Source: CAVOXO01 sp963700425
GTDB taxonomy: Bacteria; Actinomycetota; Acidimicrobiia; Acidimicrobiales; Microtrichaceae
NCBI GenBank assembly: GCA_963700425.1
Contig: CAVOXO010000003.1
Location: forward strand, 372,001-436,000
DNA length: 64,000 nt
Reading direction: 5' to 3'
Under the pieces are notes generated by a model that was not told the DNA's origin, made no database searches, and saw nothing but the letters and a program-made list of their open reading frames with translations. Numbering within the stretch: the first letter of the stretch is position 1; every line of letters starts with the position of its first letter. Below, piece by piece: positions 16,711-25,816 of the stretch. Made by a program: the position numbers and the translations under genes.

Positions 16711-17610
16711 ATGCATCCGCCACACGACACATCTGGTAGGTCCGACAGTGGGCCCCGCGATACCGCCGGGGTCGTGAAGACTGCGATCGATCCCGACGAA
16801 CCGGTGGGATCGATCGACCAGGCCATGCCTTCGGGGGACGCGATCGTCTCCGACGTGCCGCTCGTCAAGGCGAACCGCGAGCAGCACCGCATCGAGCGCA
16901 CCCGCGACTTCCTCGAAACCGCCCTGAGAATCGTGACCAACGAGGGATTCGACGCGCTCACGATGAGCCGGCTGGCACGCGAGGTGGACGCCGCGATCGG
17001 AGCGGTCTACCGCTACTTCCCCTCCAAGGGGGCGCTTCTGGCGGCGGTCCAACGAGAGGCGATCGGTCACCTGAGTGCGAGTTTCGCGGTCATCTCCGAT
17101 CAGGCCGAGGAGTTCTTCGACGAGATCGAACTCGAACCGAAGCGGCGTTCCCTCGCCCGGGTCGTGCTCTCGTCACGGTTCTTCATCTCCGCCGCCGACA
17201 CCCTTCCCGAACAGCTGCGACTTCTCCAGATGATGGTGTCGGAGTTCCGCACCGTGATCCCGCTCGAAGAGGGAATGCGGAGCGTTCCGGCTGCGATGAG
17301 CCTGCTCTTCGATGCAGGAAACACGATCGTCGGAGCCGAGAACGAGGGCGTCATCGATCCGGGAGACGCCACCGATCGCGCGTTGGTGTGGGCCGCCGGG
17401 GTCAATGGGATCCTGCAGCTCGGAATGCTCGACAGATACGACGCGACGATGTTCTCCGGAGCGCGTCTCGCGAGGGTCTTCACCCGCGACCTGGTGTGCG
17501 GCTGGGGAGCCGACCGGGAGATGCTCGAGGAGGTCACCCACCTCATCGACGTCGATCTCGCCGCCCGTGGTCCGCTCGCCCCTCCGCGGACGATCCCGGT
17601 CGCGCTCTGA
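16711..17610 (+). CDS. TetR-family transcriptional regulator
   Basis: A 299-residue TetR regulator, longer than usual because of about 60 polar residues before the DNA-binding domain. The helix-turn-helix is clear (TMSRLAREVDAAIGAVYRYFPSKGALLAAV). The ATG at 16711 is chosen for the GGAGGG eight bases upstream; an in-frame ATG at 16672 is possible. The C-terminal ligand domain is uncharacterised. The 120 bases before it contain a TACTCT (16634-16639) that could be its -10. No operator is obvious. Its targets are unknown; the adjacent amidohydrolase is one candidate. Confidence 0.88.
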   Translation: MHPPHDTSGRSDSGPRDTAGVVKTAIDPDEPVGSIDQAMPSGDAIVSDVPLVKANREQHRIERTRDFLETALRIVTNEGFDALTMSRLAREVDAAIGAVYRYFPSKGALLAAVQREAIGHLSASFAVISDQAEEFFDEIELEPKRRSLARVVLSSRFFISAADTLPEQLRLLQMMVSEFRTVIPLEEGMRSVPAAMSLLFDAGNTIVGAENEGVIDPGDATDRALVWAAGVNGILQLGMLDRYDATMFSGARLARVFTRDLVCGWGADREMLEEVTHLIDVDLAARGPLAPPRTIPVAL

Positions 17611-17664
17611 GTTCGGGCGCCATCGATTACCTTCAGCGCACGCGGCGAGCCGCCGATAACCACC

Positions 17665-19296
17665 ATGCCGCCGAACTGCGTCCCCGAGGTCCCCGTCGTG
17701 CCGTCCCTGCAGTCGATGTTCCTTCGTCGATCCGTTGTCGTCGTGATCGCACTCCTGGTCGGTTCGGCCGGCCTGACGGCGTGTGACCCCGACCCCTCCG
17801 CGGGTCCCACCACGGTGACGATCACCGGCGGGGGGTACGGCCACGGCGTCGGCATGAGCCAGTACGGGGCCAAGGGCAGGGCCGACGCCGGGCAGAGCTC
17901 CTCGCAGATCCTGTCGGCGTACTACCCGAACGCCTCCACGGTCGATCGTGGCAACACCGGCCCCCGGGTCCGCATCGCCTCGTCGGCCTCGTCCAGTCTG
18001 TACTCGTCGACGTCGAGCCTTCTGGCATGGGCCGACGGAGGATCGTTCTTCAGCCTCGCCGCTCCCGGTGAGCGAGTGCTGCTCCAGATCAGCGGAAACG
18101 GAATCGTCGCTCGGGTCACATCTCCCAGTGCCGGGGCGACCACGACCGTGACGACCGGTGCGACCCTCAACGTCGCGTGGAGCGCCGGCCACTCGATCAA
18201 CGTGAGCGCGGCCGGCCACGACTATTCCTACGGGAGACTCAGGATCAACCCCCGCCCCGGATCCATGGAGATCGTCACCGAGGGGATGACCATGGACGAG
18301 TACCTCTTCGGACTCGGGGAGGTGCCGACGTCGTGGCCGTCGGCCGCTCTGGAGGCACAGGCCGTCGCCGGGCGCACCTATGCCGAGTACCGACGGGAAC
18401 ACCCTCAGTCGTCACGCTTCGACATGTACTCGACGGTCCAGGACCAGGCCTTCATCGGCGCGGACCACATCCGTTCGTCGACCGGACCGAGGTGGGTCAG
18501 CGCCGTCCTCTCCACGTCGGGAGACGTGCTGACCTACAACGGCAGGGTCATCCAGGCGTTCTACGCATCATCCAACGGTGGCTACTCCGAGGACAGCGGC
18601 TACGTGTGGTTGACGTCGCTGCCATACCTCGATGCCGCTCCCGACCCGTTCGACGCCGCGGTGGGCAACCCCAACCACTCCTGGACGAAGACCTATTCGG
18701 GTGACGAGTTGGGATCATGGCTGGCCTCCGCGGGTCGCGGTGACGTGGGTCGGGTGAGCGGTGTGGACATCGGCGGCAACATCGGGGAATCCGGGCGCGT
18801 CGACAAGGCGACCGTGACGGTTCGGGGTTCGAAGGGAACCACGACCATGACCGGGTCCCAGTTCCGGCTGGCCATCAATGCCTCGGCCCCCTCGTCGAGG
18901 GATCTGCTGAGCACCAAGTTCGCGGTCTCGGTCACCGGGTCCGCTCCGGCCCCTGCTCCGGCCCCCTCTCCGGGCGACGGCCAGTTGCCGTTCGGGGTCG
19001 TGAGCCTGGTGGCGCCCTGGGGCCAGTCGGCCGTCATCGTCGGGTGGGTGGTCGACGGCGACACCCCACTCGGAGCGAGCCAGGTGCTGGTGTCGGTCAA
19101 CGGAGCGCTCGCCGGTGCGGGAATGGCCGACGGGTACGAGCCGGCGTTGGCCTCGAACGCCACCTTCGGGCCCCAGCACCGCTTCTCCATCGGGGTGTCC
19201 GCCCCCGGCCCGACGGCGCAGATCTGTGCCTGGGCCCTCGACGCGGGACCCTTCGTCGGGCACCGGCTGCTGGGCTGCGGCACGATCACCCGCTGA
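17665..19296 (+). CDS. SpoIID/LytB-domain lipoprotein
   Basis: A 543-residue exported protein with the SpoIID/LytB domain, a fold that cleaves denuded peptidoglycan glycans in SpoIID and modulates amidases in LytB. A hydrophobic signal at about residues 22-38 ends in the lipobox LTAC (C40), so it is probably anchored in the membrane. Family motifs are GHGVGMSQYGA near residue 60, VPTSWPSAALEAQAVAGRTYA around residue 220 and SSNGGYSED in the second half. A Pro/Ala linker (APAPAPAPSPG) leads to a C-terminal beta-type domain of about 110 residues. An internal ATG at 17716 gives a more usual signal length and may be the true start. Confidence 0.85.
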   Translation: MPPNCVPEVPVVPSLQSMFLRRSVVVVIALLVGSAGLTACDPDPSAGPTTVTITGGGYGHGVGMSQYGAKGRADAGQSSSQILSAYYPNASTVDRGNTGPRVRIASSASSSLYSSTSSLLAWADGGSFFSLAAPGERVLLQISGNGIVARVTSPSAGATTTVTTGATLNVAWSAGHSINVSAAGHDYSYGRLRINPRPGSMEIVTEGMTMDEYLFGLGEVPTSWPSAALEAQAVAGRTYAEYRREHPQSSRFDMYSTVQDQAFIGADHIRSSTGPRWVSAVLSTSGDVLTYNGRVIQAFYASSNGGYSEDSGYVWLTSLPYLDAAPDPFDAAVGNPNHSWTKTYSGDELGSWLASAGRGDVGRVSGVDIGGNIGESGRVDKATVTVRGSKGTTTMTGSQFRLAINASAPSSRDLLSTKFAVSVTGSAPAPAPAPSPGDGQLPFGVVSLVAPWGQSAVIVGWVVDGDTPLGASQVLVSVNGALAGAGMADGYEPALASNATFGPQHRFSIGVSAPGPTAQICAWALDAGPFVGHRLLGCGTITR

Positions 19297-19305
19297 TCGG
19301 GGTCG

Positions 19306-20448
19306 TCAACCTCCCGAGCCGGCCGTCGTCGCGGCCGCCGGTCCGAGCGGCTCGAGCGACTCGGCGTTGTCGTACCACCCCTCCGGAAGGCTGACGCGAC
19401 GAGGGCCGCCGTGGTGACCACGCACGGCGCGGCGCCCGTTGGCGGCCATCGTCACCGTGGCGTCGAGGTGCGAGGTGATGTCGAGCAGGTCCTGGCGGGA
19501 ACTCAGCTGTGCGAGTTCGGTTCTGACCTCGCCACCGACCGGGTAGCCCTTGAGGTACCAGCCGGCGTGCTTGCGGAACTCGCGTGCGGCACTGCGGGGA
19601 TCCGACCATTCGATGAGCAGGTCGAGGTGGGCCACCATGAGGTCGATGACGACGCCCAGGGTGGGCGGGCCAGAGGGCTCGACACCGTCGAAACGAGCCG
19701 CGAGGTCCGCGAACAGCCACGGCCGTCCCAGGCAGCCGCGGCCCACGACGACCCCGTCACAGCCCGTCGCGTCCATCATCCGGATCGCGTCGTCAGCCTC
19801 CCAGATGTCCCCGTTGCCCAGTACCGGTATCGTCCGCACCGCATCCTTCAGTGCGCCGATGGCCGTCCAGTCGGCGCGACCGGAATAGAGCTGTTCGGCG
19901 GTGCGGGCGTGAAGCGCCACGGCGGCGCAGCCGGCGTCCTCGGCTCGTCGACCGGTGTCGAGGAACGTGAGGTGATCCTCGTCGATGCCCATCCGGAACT
20001 TGGCGGTCACGGGCACCGGGCCGGCGGCGTGGACCACGGCGTCGAGGATCTCCCCCAGTAGTCGCCGTCGGACCGGCAGCGCCGCGCCACCACCGTTGCG
20101 GGTCACCTTCCTGGCGGGACACCCGAAGTTCAGATCGATGTGGTCGACATGGTCGTCGCCGACGAGCCGCCTGGTGGCCTCCGCCATGTGGTGAGGGTCG
20201 ACGCCGTAGAGCTGAATACTGCGCGGGGTCTCGTCCGGAGCGAACGAGGCCAACCGCATGGTCTTGTCGTTGCCTTCGAGGTAGGCGCGGGCGGTGATCA
20301 TCTCCGACACGTACAGCCCCGCCCCGAACGACCGGCACAGGGTCCGGAACGGGGCGTTGGTCACCCCGGCCATGGGAGCGAGCACGACCGGTGGCCAGAC
20401 CGACAGAGGGCCGACCCGGAGTGGTCGGCGTGGTCGAACCTGTGTCAT
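19306..20448 (-). CDS. dus: tRNA-dihydrouridine synthase
   Basis: A 380-residue FMN enzyme that reduces uridines in the tRNA D-loop. The FMN-binding start VVLAPMAGVTNAPFR, the catalytic Cys C110 in NFGCPARKV, and the phosphate-binding GNGDIWEADD and VVVGRGCLGRPWLF segments are all present. It fits the DusB-like group. The ATG follows the TGA of trkA without a gap, so it belongs to the trkH-trkA transcript, which is an unusual pairing. It ends ten bases from the convergent SpoIID-domain gene. Confidence 0.92.
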   Translation of the reverse strand: MTQVRPRRPLRVGPLSVWPPVVLAPMAGVTNAPFRTLCRSFGAGLYVSEMITARAYLEGNDKTMRLASFAPDETPRSIQLYGVDPHHMAEATRRLVGDDHVDHIDLNFGCPARKVTRNGGGAALPVRRRLLGEILDAVVHAAGPVPVTAKFRMGIDEDHLTFLDTGRRAEDAGCAAVALHARTAEQLYSGRADWTAIGALKDAVRTIPVLGNGDIWEADDAIRMMDATGCDGVVVGRGCLGRPWLFADLAARFDGVEPSGPPTLGVVIDLMVAHLDLLIEWSDPRSAAREFRKHAGWYLKGYPVGGEVRTELAQLSSRQDLLDITSHLDATVTMAANGRRAVRGHHGGPRRVSLPEGWYDNAESLEPLGPAAATTAGSGG

Positions 20449-21123
20449 TCAGTCGACGTCGGCGAAACGGTCGACCGAGCGGAGCTCGCCGGCCACGAGC
20501 AGGAGGGAGTCGGCCGCCAGCTCGGTGTCGGGGGTGGCGTAGGTGAAGGAACCTCCCGCCGGCTTGATGCAGACCACCGTGACGTCGTAGCGCTGGCGAA
20601 GGCCGGCCTCGGCCAGGGTCTTTCCCGCGACGGCCTGCGGCACCGAACGCTCGACCAGTGCGAAGCCCTCGTCGAGTCGGAGGTAGTCGACCATCTGGCC
20701 GGTCACCTGGTGGGCGACACGCTCACCCATGTCCCGTTCGGGGAAGACGATGTGGTGCGCCCCCACCCGATCGAGGATCCTGGCGTGGGCCTCGGTCACC
20801 GCCTTCGCCCAGATGTTCGCGATGCCGAGGTCGACCAGGGCGGCCGTCGCCAGGATCGACGACTCCATGTGGTCCCCGATGGCGACGACGGCGTGGTTGA
20901 GTCCCTCGCCTCCGATCTGGGCCAGCGTCTCGACGTCGGTGGCATCGCCGGCGACCACGTGGGTGATACGCCGCGAGAACTTCTGGACCACGTCCTCGCG
21001 GCTGTCGATCGCCAGCACTTCGTGGCCCATCTCGTGCTCCAACGTCATCGCCAGAGCTCCGCCGAAGCGGCCGAGACCGACGACCAGGACAGTTTCGGAT
21101 GTGAGGGGGGTGCCGCTTCTCAT
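20449..21123 (-). CDS. trkA: TrkA/KtrA potassium-uptake regulatory subunit
   Basis: A 224-residue cytoplasmic RCK protein that gates the TrkH channel in response to nucleotides. The RCK_N Rossmann motif VVGLGRFGGAL is at residues 14-24 with IDSRE for ribose binding, and the RCK_C domain fills about residues 135-220. The length equals KtrA rather than the double-domain TrkA of enterobacteria. It lies ten bases after trkH and directly before dus. Confidence 0.92.
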   Translation of the reverse strand: MRSGTPLTSETVLVVGLGRFGGALAMTLEHEMGHEVLAIDSREDVVQKFSRRITHVVAGDATDVETLAQIGGEGLNHAVVAIGDHMESSILATAALVDLGIANIWAKAVTEAHARILDRVGAHHIVFPERDMGERVAHQVTGQMVDYLRLDEGFALVERSVPQAVAGKTLAEAGLRQRYDVTVVCIKPAGGSFTYATPDTELAADSLLLVAGELRSVDRFADVD

Positions 21124-21133
21124 GGGTGGGTGC

Positions 21134-22490
21134 TCAGCCGATCAGGGGTGCTTCCTCCGGAAGACGGTAGCGGCGCAACCGCGACCGCAGGACGAGCGTG
21201 GTACCCAGGGTCAGGGGGCCGACCCGGCCCACGAACATCACGACGACCAGCCACAGCTGGGAGATCGCACTGAGCCGGGGTGTGATACCGGTCGACAGGC
21301 CCACGGTACCGAATGCCGATGCGGATTCGAAGACGGAGTCGTGGAGCGTCACGGTTCCGTGGTTGGTGATCAGCAACAGCGCGGTCGTCCCGATGACGAG
21401 ACCGACCGACGTCAGCGCGACGGTGACCGCCTGTCGCTGGGTGCTCGTGGGAATCCGACGGCGGAATGCCATGACGTCGGACTCTCCCCGCAGTTCGGCC
21501 CACAGCACGGCTGCCAGCAGAGCGAACGTCGTCACCTTGATCCCTCCCGACGTCCCGGCACTCCCGGCGCCCACGAACATCAGCGTGGTCGTCAGCAGGA
21601 GCGACGTCGGCGTCATGGCATCGACGGGAACCGTGTTGAAACCAGCGGTCCGGGGGGTGACGGCCGCGAACGTGCCCATCGTGACCTTCTCGGTCGCCGA
21701 GGCGTCGCCGAATGTGCCCGAGTTCGACCACTCCAACGCGGTGAGCGCAGCGGCGGCGACGACGAAGAGAGCGACGGTAGTCGTGATGGTGATCTTGGAG
21801 TGGAGAGTCAGGTGGGAGAAGCGGTTCCGGGTCTGGAAGAGGTCATGGAGCACCGGGAATCCCAGACCCCCGATGGCGATCGCCACGATGAGGGCGACAT
21901 TGATCGGGATGTCGGTGGCGAATCCCGACAGCGAATCGGAGAAGAGCGAGAAGCCCGCGTTGTTGAAGGCGGCGACAGAGGTGAACACGCCGTGCCAGAC
22001 CGCGGAGTCCCATGGGAGGTCGTAGGTCCATCGGAATCGGAGGGTGAGGACGGTGGCCGTCGCGAGTTGGATGGTGATCGTGACGGCGGCCAGTCCCACC
22101 AGTACCGAACGCACGTCGCCGAGCGCCAGGGTCCCCCGCTCCGTCTGGGCGAAAAGCCGTTGACGGAGACCGAGCCGGCGGGAGACCAACATGGTGATCA
22201 ACGAGGCGATGGTCATGAAACCCAATCCGCCGACCTCGATGAGCCCGAGGACGACGGCCTGGCCGAACCCCGACCAGTAGGTCCCGGTGTCGACGACCAC
22301 GAGTCCGGTCACGGAGGTGGCGCTCGTCGCGGTGAAGAACGCCGTGAGCAGCGGGGCGCCACCGGGTTCCTGAGTGGAGGTCGGCACCATGAGCAGCACG
22401 GTTCCGACCGACGATCGTGACCCCGAACCCCAAAACGACGAATCGGGTCGGATGGCGCACGAACTCGCGGATGGTCGTGACCAGATCCAC
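21134..22490 (-). CDS. trkH: TrkH/KtrB potassium transporter (frame break near 22405)
   Basis: The channel-forming subunit of a Trk/Ktr potassium uptake system, about 451 residues, with eight or more membrane segments. The selectivity-filter loops are visible: FTATSATSVTGLVV, SVAAFNNAGFSLF, AVTPRTAGFNTV and SAFGTVGLSTGIT. The first 28 residues (LVTTIREFVRHPTRFVVLGFG) are in another frame and join the rest if the sequence near 22405 is corrected. The GTG at 22490 is supported by TAGCGT six bases upstream. It heads the trkH-trkA-dus operon. Confidence 0.88.
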
Positions 22491-22496
22491 GGCGAG

Positions 22497-22502
22497 ACGC
22501 TA
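22497..22502 (-). promoter_or_regulatory. leaderless -10 element (TAGCGT) of trkH
   Basis: TAGCGT on the minus strand lies six bases before the GTG at 22490. It independently supports the N-terminus that the frame break hides. Confidence 0.5.
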
Positions 22503-22638
22503 CGCGACGGACCCGGCCGATCAGTGGTCCGTCGACCCCGCGTCGAGATCGATGCTGGACTCACGGGCCCTGAAAGAGGAAACTGACCGGACTCCACGGA
22601 GGTGCAGCCGAGTGTCGGAAGTGAATCCATCAGGCGGT

Positions 22639-23774
22639 GTGACGCGTCGCGATCGCGTCGTGCGTCGCCCTCGCCGTCGTCGCGGCATGCACCCCGCCGC
22701 CTCCCTCGGGGAGCCCGCCTCCGTCGGGAACGCCCGAACAGCCGGTCATCGAACGATTCGTCGAATCCCATGCGCGGTCGGGCGCGCCCCAGACCTCGGT
22801 GCTCTCCTGGCGGATCTCCGACGCGAATCGTGATCCGCTGACCTGTCGGGTCGACTCCGACGGGGACTCCGTGGTGGATCGGGTCATCACCCCCTGCACC
22901 TCCGCGTCGTCGGTTCTGGCGCCCTTCGGTACGCCCGGCGCCCGGACGCTCGGCCTCGAGGTCGATGACGGCAACACCGAGCCGGTGTCGGCGTCCCTGG
23001 TCGTCGATGTGGGCCCCCTGCGCCCGAGACCTTCGACATCACCGTGCGGCTGGCACCGGGCATGGATCCCCGCCACGCCTCGGCGTTCGAGTCCGCGGCG
23101 CGACGGTGGGAGGACGTGATCGTCGCCGGCGTTCCCGATGAGTACCTCTCGATACCCGGCGGCGTGTTCGCCTGGATCCCCGCGTACGACGGCGTCGTGG
23201 ACGACCTGCTCATCGACGCCCAGTCGGAGCCGATCGACGGTCGTGGCCGGGTTCTCGGTCAGGCCGGAGCCGTCGCGGCGCGCGCGGAAACGGAATTCCG
23301 TTCTACGGGGTCATGAGGTTCGACTCCGCCGACCTCGACTACCTGGCCGACCGCGGCGCCTTCGAGGACACGATTCTCCACGAGATGGGCCACATCCTGG
23401 GGATCGGCGGCGGCTGGCTGTTGCGGGGGTTCGTGTCCGACCTCCTGTCGGGATCACCGACCTACAACCGGCCGGCGGCCAACGCCGTGTGGAAGGAGTT
23501 GGGCGGATCCGGTCAGGTCCCCCTGGAGAGCGGCGGGGGTCTGGGTACAGCCGCCGTGCATTGGAGCGAGGACGTGTTCGGGTCCGAACTCATGACCGGA
23601 TACCTCAATATCGGGGTGGCGCCTCTGAGCCGGTTGACCGTCGCCGCTCTCGCCGACCTGGGCTACGGGGTCGATGTCGCCCAGGCGGACGTGTATTCGT
23701 TGCCTGGAGCGGTCGCACCGATCGTGATTCCCACCGGGGGCGTCGAGCCCGTCACCGTGGTGCTTCCCGGCTGA
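22639..23774 (+). CDS. secreted leishmanolysin-like (M8) metallopeptidase, lipoprotein (several frame breaks)
   Basis: A zinc peptidase of about 378 residues, broken into four frame segments. The N-terminal segment is a lipoprotein signal (CVALAVVAACTPPPPSG, lipobox VAAC). The middle has a calcium/DxDxD-like stretch (RVDSDGDSVVDRV) followed by a propeptide-like domain. The last segment has the zinc motif HEMGH (23379-23393) and the M8-type C-terminal helix NIGVAPLSRLTVAALADLGY. Breaks lie near 22650, 23030 and 23310. The GTG at 22639 is the likeliest start but is not certain. The 3' end overlaps rarD on the opposite strand by 23 bases. Confidence 0.75.
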
Positions 23775-24689
23775 TCGCCGCGAGAGGGCCTGCCGCTGCC
23801 GCCGGCTCGTCACGTGATCGCACCGTGTCCAGGGTCAGGCATGCCAGAGCCGCCCAGATCAGGGCGAACCCGATCCAGCGTTGTGGCGACATCGCCTCGC
23901 CGTAGTAGAGCCAACCCAGCAGCAGGATCGCCCAGGGCGTGAGGTACTGGAGCAGGCCGATCAACACCAGCGGAATCCGTCGAGCGGCCACGCCGAAGAG
24001 CAGCAGGGGAGCGGCGGTCACCACCCCGAACATGACCAGCCGGACATCGAGGCTCGTGTCGACGCTCCCGAGGGCCAACGTCCCCCGGGTCGCGAACCAC
24101 GCCAGGAGACCGATGGCGACCGGGACGACCACCGTCGTCTCGGCGGTGAGCGACGTGATCGTGTCGAGATCGACGGTCTTCTTCAACAGCGTGTAGAGCG
24201 AGAACGTGACCGCCAACCCGAGCGAGACGAAGGGGATCTGTCCGTAGCCGACGACGAGGACGACGACCGAGACGGTTCCGAAGGCCACGCGGCCACCTTC
24301 TGAAGTCGGGTCAACGACTCACCCAGCACCACGACTCCGAGCGTGACCGTCGCGATGGGATTGATGAAGTACCCGAGCGAGGCATCGATGACCCGATCGT
24401 GGATCACCGCCCACACGTAGGTGAACCAGTTCAGCGACAGGAGAGCACCGGCCGCCGCGACGCGGATCATCTTCGAGCGGTCCGCGGCGAGTGCGGTCAC
24501 CCGCCGCCAGGATCCTCGGAAGGTCACGATGGCGGCCATGAGGACGAAGGTCCACAGGATCCGATGGGCGATGATCTCGACCGCGGAGGCCTCGTCGAGG
24601 GTGTGGAAGTACAGGGGGAAGAGCCCCCACAGCCCGTAGGCGCCGAGGCCTGCGAGGATCCCGCTCCGGCGCCCGTCCGGAGGGCTCAA
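23752..24689 (-). CDS. rarD: RarD-type EamA-family permease (frame break near 24290)
   Basis: A ten-helix DMT-superfamily transporter of about 312 residues, RarD subgroup. The N-terminal EamA half starts GLGAYGLWGLFPLYFHTL, a RarD hallmark, and the second half contains FVSLGLAVTFSLYTLLKK and LQYLTPWAILLLGWLYYGEAM. Substrate is unknown. The halves join after correction near 24290. The TTG start overlaps the TGA of the luciferase-like gene (TTGA), implying coupled translation. Confidence 0.82.
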
Positions 24690-25606
24690 CCTCGGGCCAG
24701 CCGGGACAGAACGGCGCGGGTCGCGGAGCGGGCGTCCGGTCGTCGGACGTGTACTGAACGGCGACGAACTCGGTCACTCCCGTCTCTCCGAGCGATGCGA
24801 TTCGCTCCGACACCTCCGCCTCGGTTCCGACGATCGCCACGTCAGCAGGTCCATCGACGCCTTCGCGGTCGAGCATGGCCCGGTACGACGGCAGATAGCC
24901 GTACATCTCGAACGCCCGGGCGGCCTCCGCCCGTGCCGCCGTCTCATCGGAGGTGACACAGACGGGCAGGCACGCGATGACGCGGGGATACGAACGCCCG
25001 GCCCGTTCGGCCGCGCCGGTGAGCGACGGCACGATGTGCTCAGCGAGCGTCCGGGGGCCGGTCATCCACGTGACCGTGCCGTGGGCGGTCGATCCGGCGA
25101 TCTCCAGCATTCGTCGGCCCCAGGGCGGCGACGACCACGTCGGGTGCCTCGATGTCGGCAGGGATCGACATCGTGACCGACACCCCCAGGCCCTCGTCAC
25201 CGGTGTTCACCGACCGATCGGACAGCAGCGGCATGAGAACGGCGAGGTAGTCCGCCATGTGGGCGGCCGGGCGGTCGAAGCTGAGCCCCCACATGTTCTC
25301 GACGACCATCTGGTGGCCGAGCCCGATTCCCAGCGTCACGCGTCCTCCCGAGGCCGCCTGGGCCGTCAGGGCTTCCGCGGCCATCGTCATGGGGTGTCGG
25401 GGGTAGGTCGGAACCACGGCGGTCCCGAGGCCGATGTCGGGCACCTCCCTGCCGACCACCGCGAGGACCGCCAGCGCCTCGAATCCGAAGATCTGTGGCA
25501 ACCAGAATGAGTCCAGGCCATCGGCACGTGCCCGTTCCGCCGAGGAGATGATGTCGTCGAGGGTCCCTCTCGAGGCGGCGTGCGAGTCGAACAATCCGAG
25601 GTCCAT
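24686..25606 (-). CDS. LLM-class (luciferase-like) F420-dependent oxidoreductase (two frame breaks)
   Basis: A luciferase-like TIM-barrel enzyme of about 306 residues. Signatures are GLDSFWLPQIFGFEALAVLA near the start, IGLGTAVVPTYPRHPMTMA and GGRVTLGIGLGHQ, which together point to the coenzyme-F420-dependent subgroup. The second half (RVIACLPVCVTSD; AIVGTEAEVSERIASLGETG) is in another frame from about 25120, and the last 20 residues in a third from about 24745, ending RAVLSRLARG. The ATG at 25606 has TACTGT six bases upstream. Substrate is unknown. Confidence 0.78.
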
Positions 25607-25612
25607 GGACGA

Positions 25613-25618
25613 ACAGTA
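25613..25618 (-). promoter_or_regulatory. leaderless -10 element (TACTGT) of the LLM oxidoreductase
   Basis: TACTGT, read on the minus strand, is six bases before the ATG at 25606. The 200 bases beyond it, up to the zinc-ribbon gene, hold the divergent promoters, including an AT-rich CATTTATTGG at 25637-25646. Confidence 0.4.
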
Positions 25619-25816
25619 GCGGTCGTCGGATGCCCGCATTTATTGGGCCGACGCCCCCCTCGCGTGGAAGACTGCCGCGTTTGCCGCCGGCGGATGCGGG
25701 CGGTCATCGTCCCCACCGATCGGGTGGGGAATGTCCATGTCCTGGGGTCTGAGGGGAGATACATCGGTGGTCGTCGTCGTCGCCGTCGATCGGATCGACG
25801 GAGCTGGTCGGGGGCG

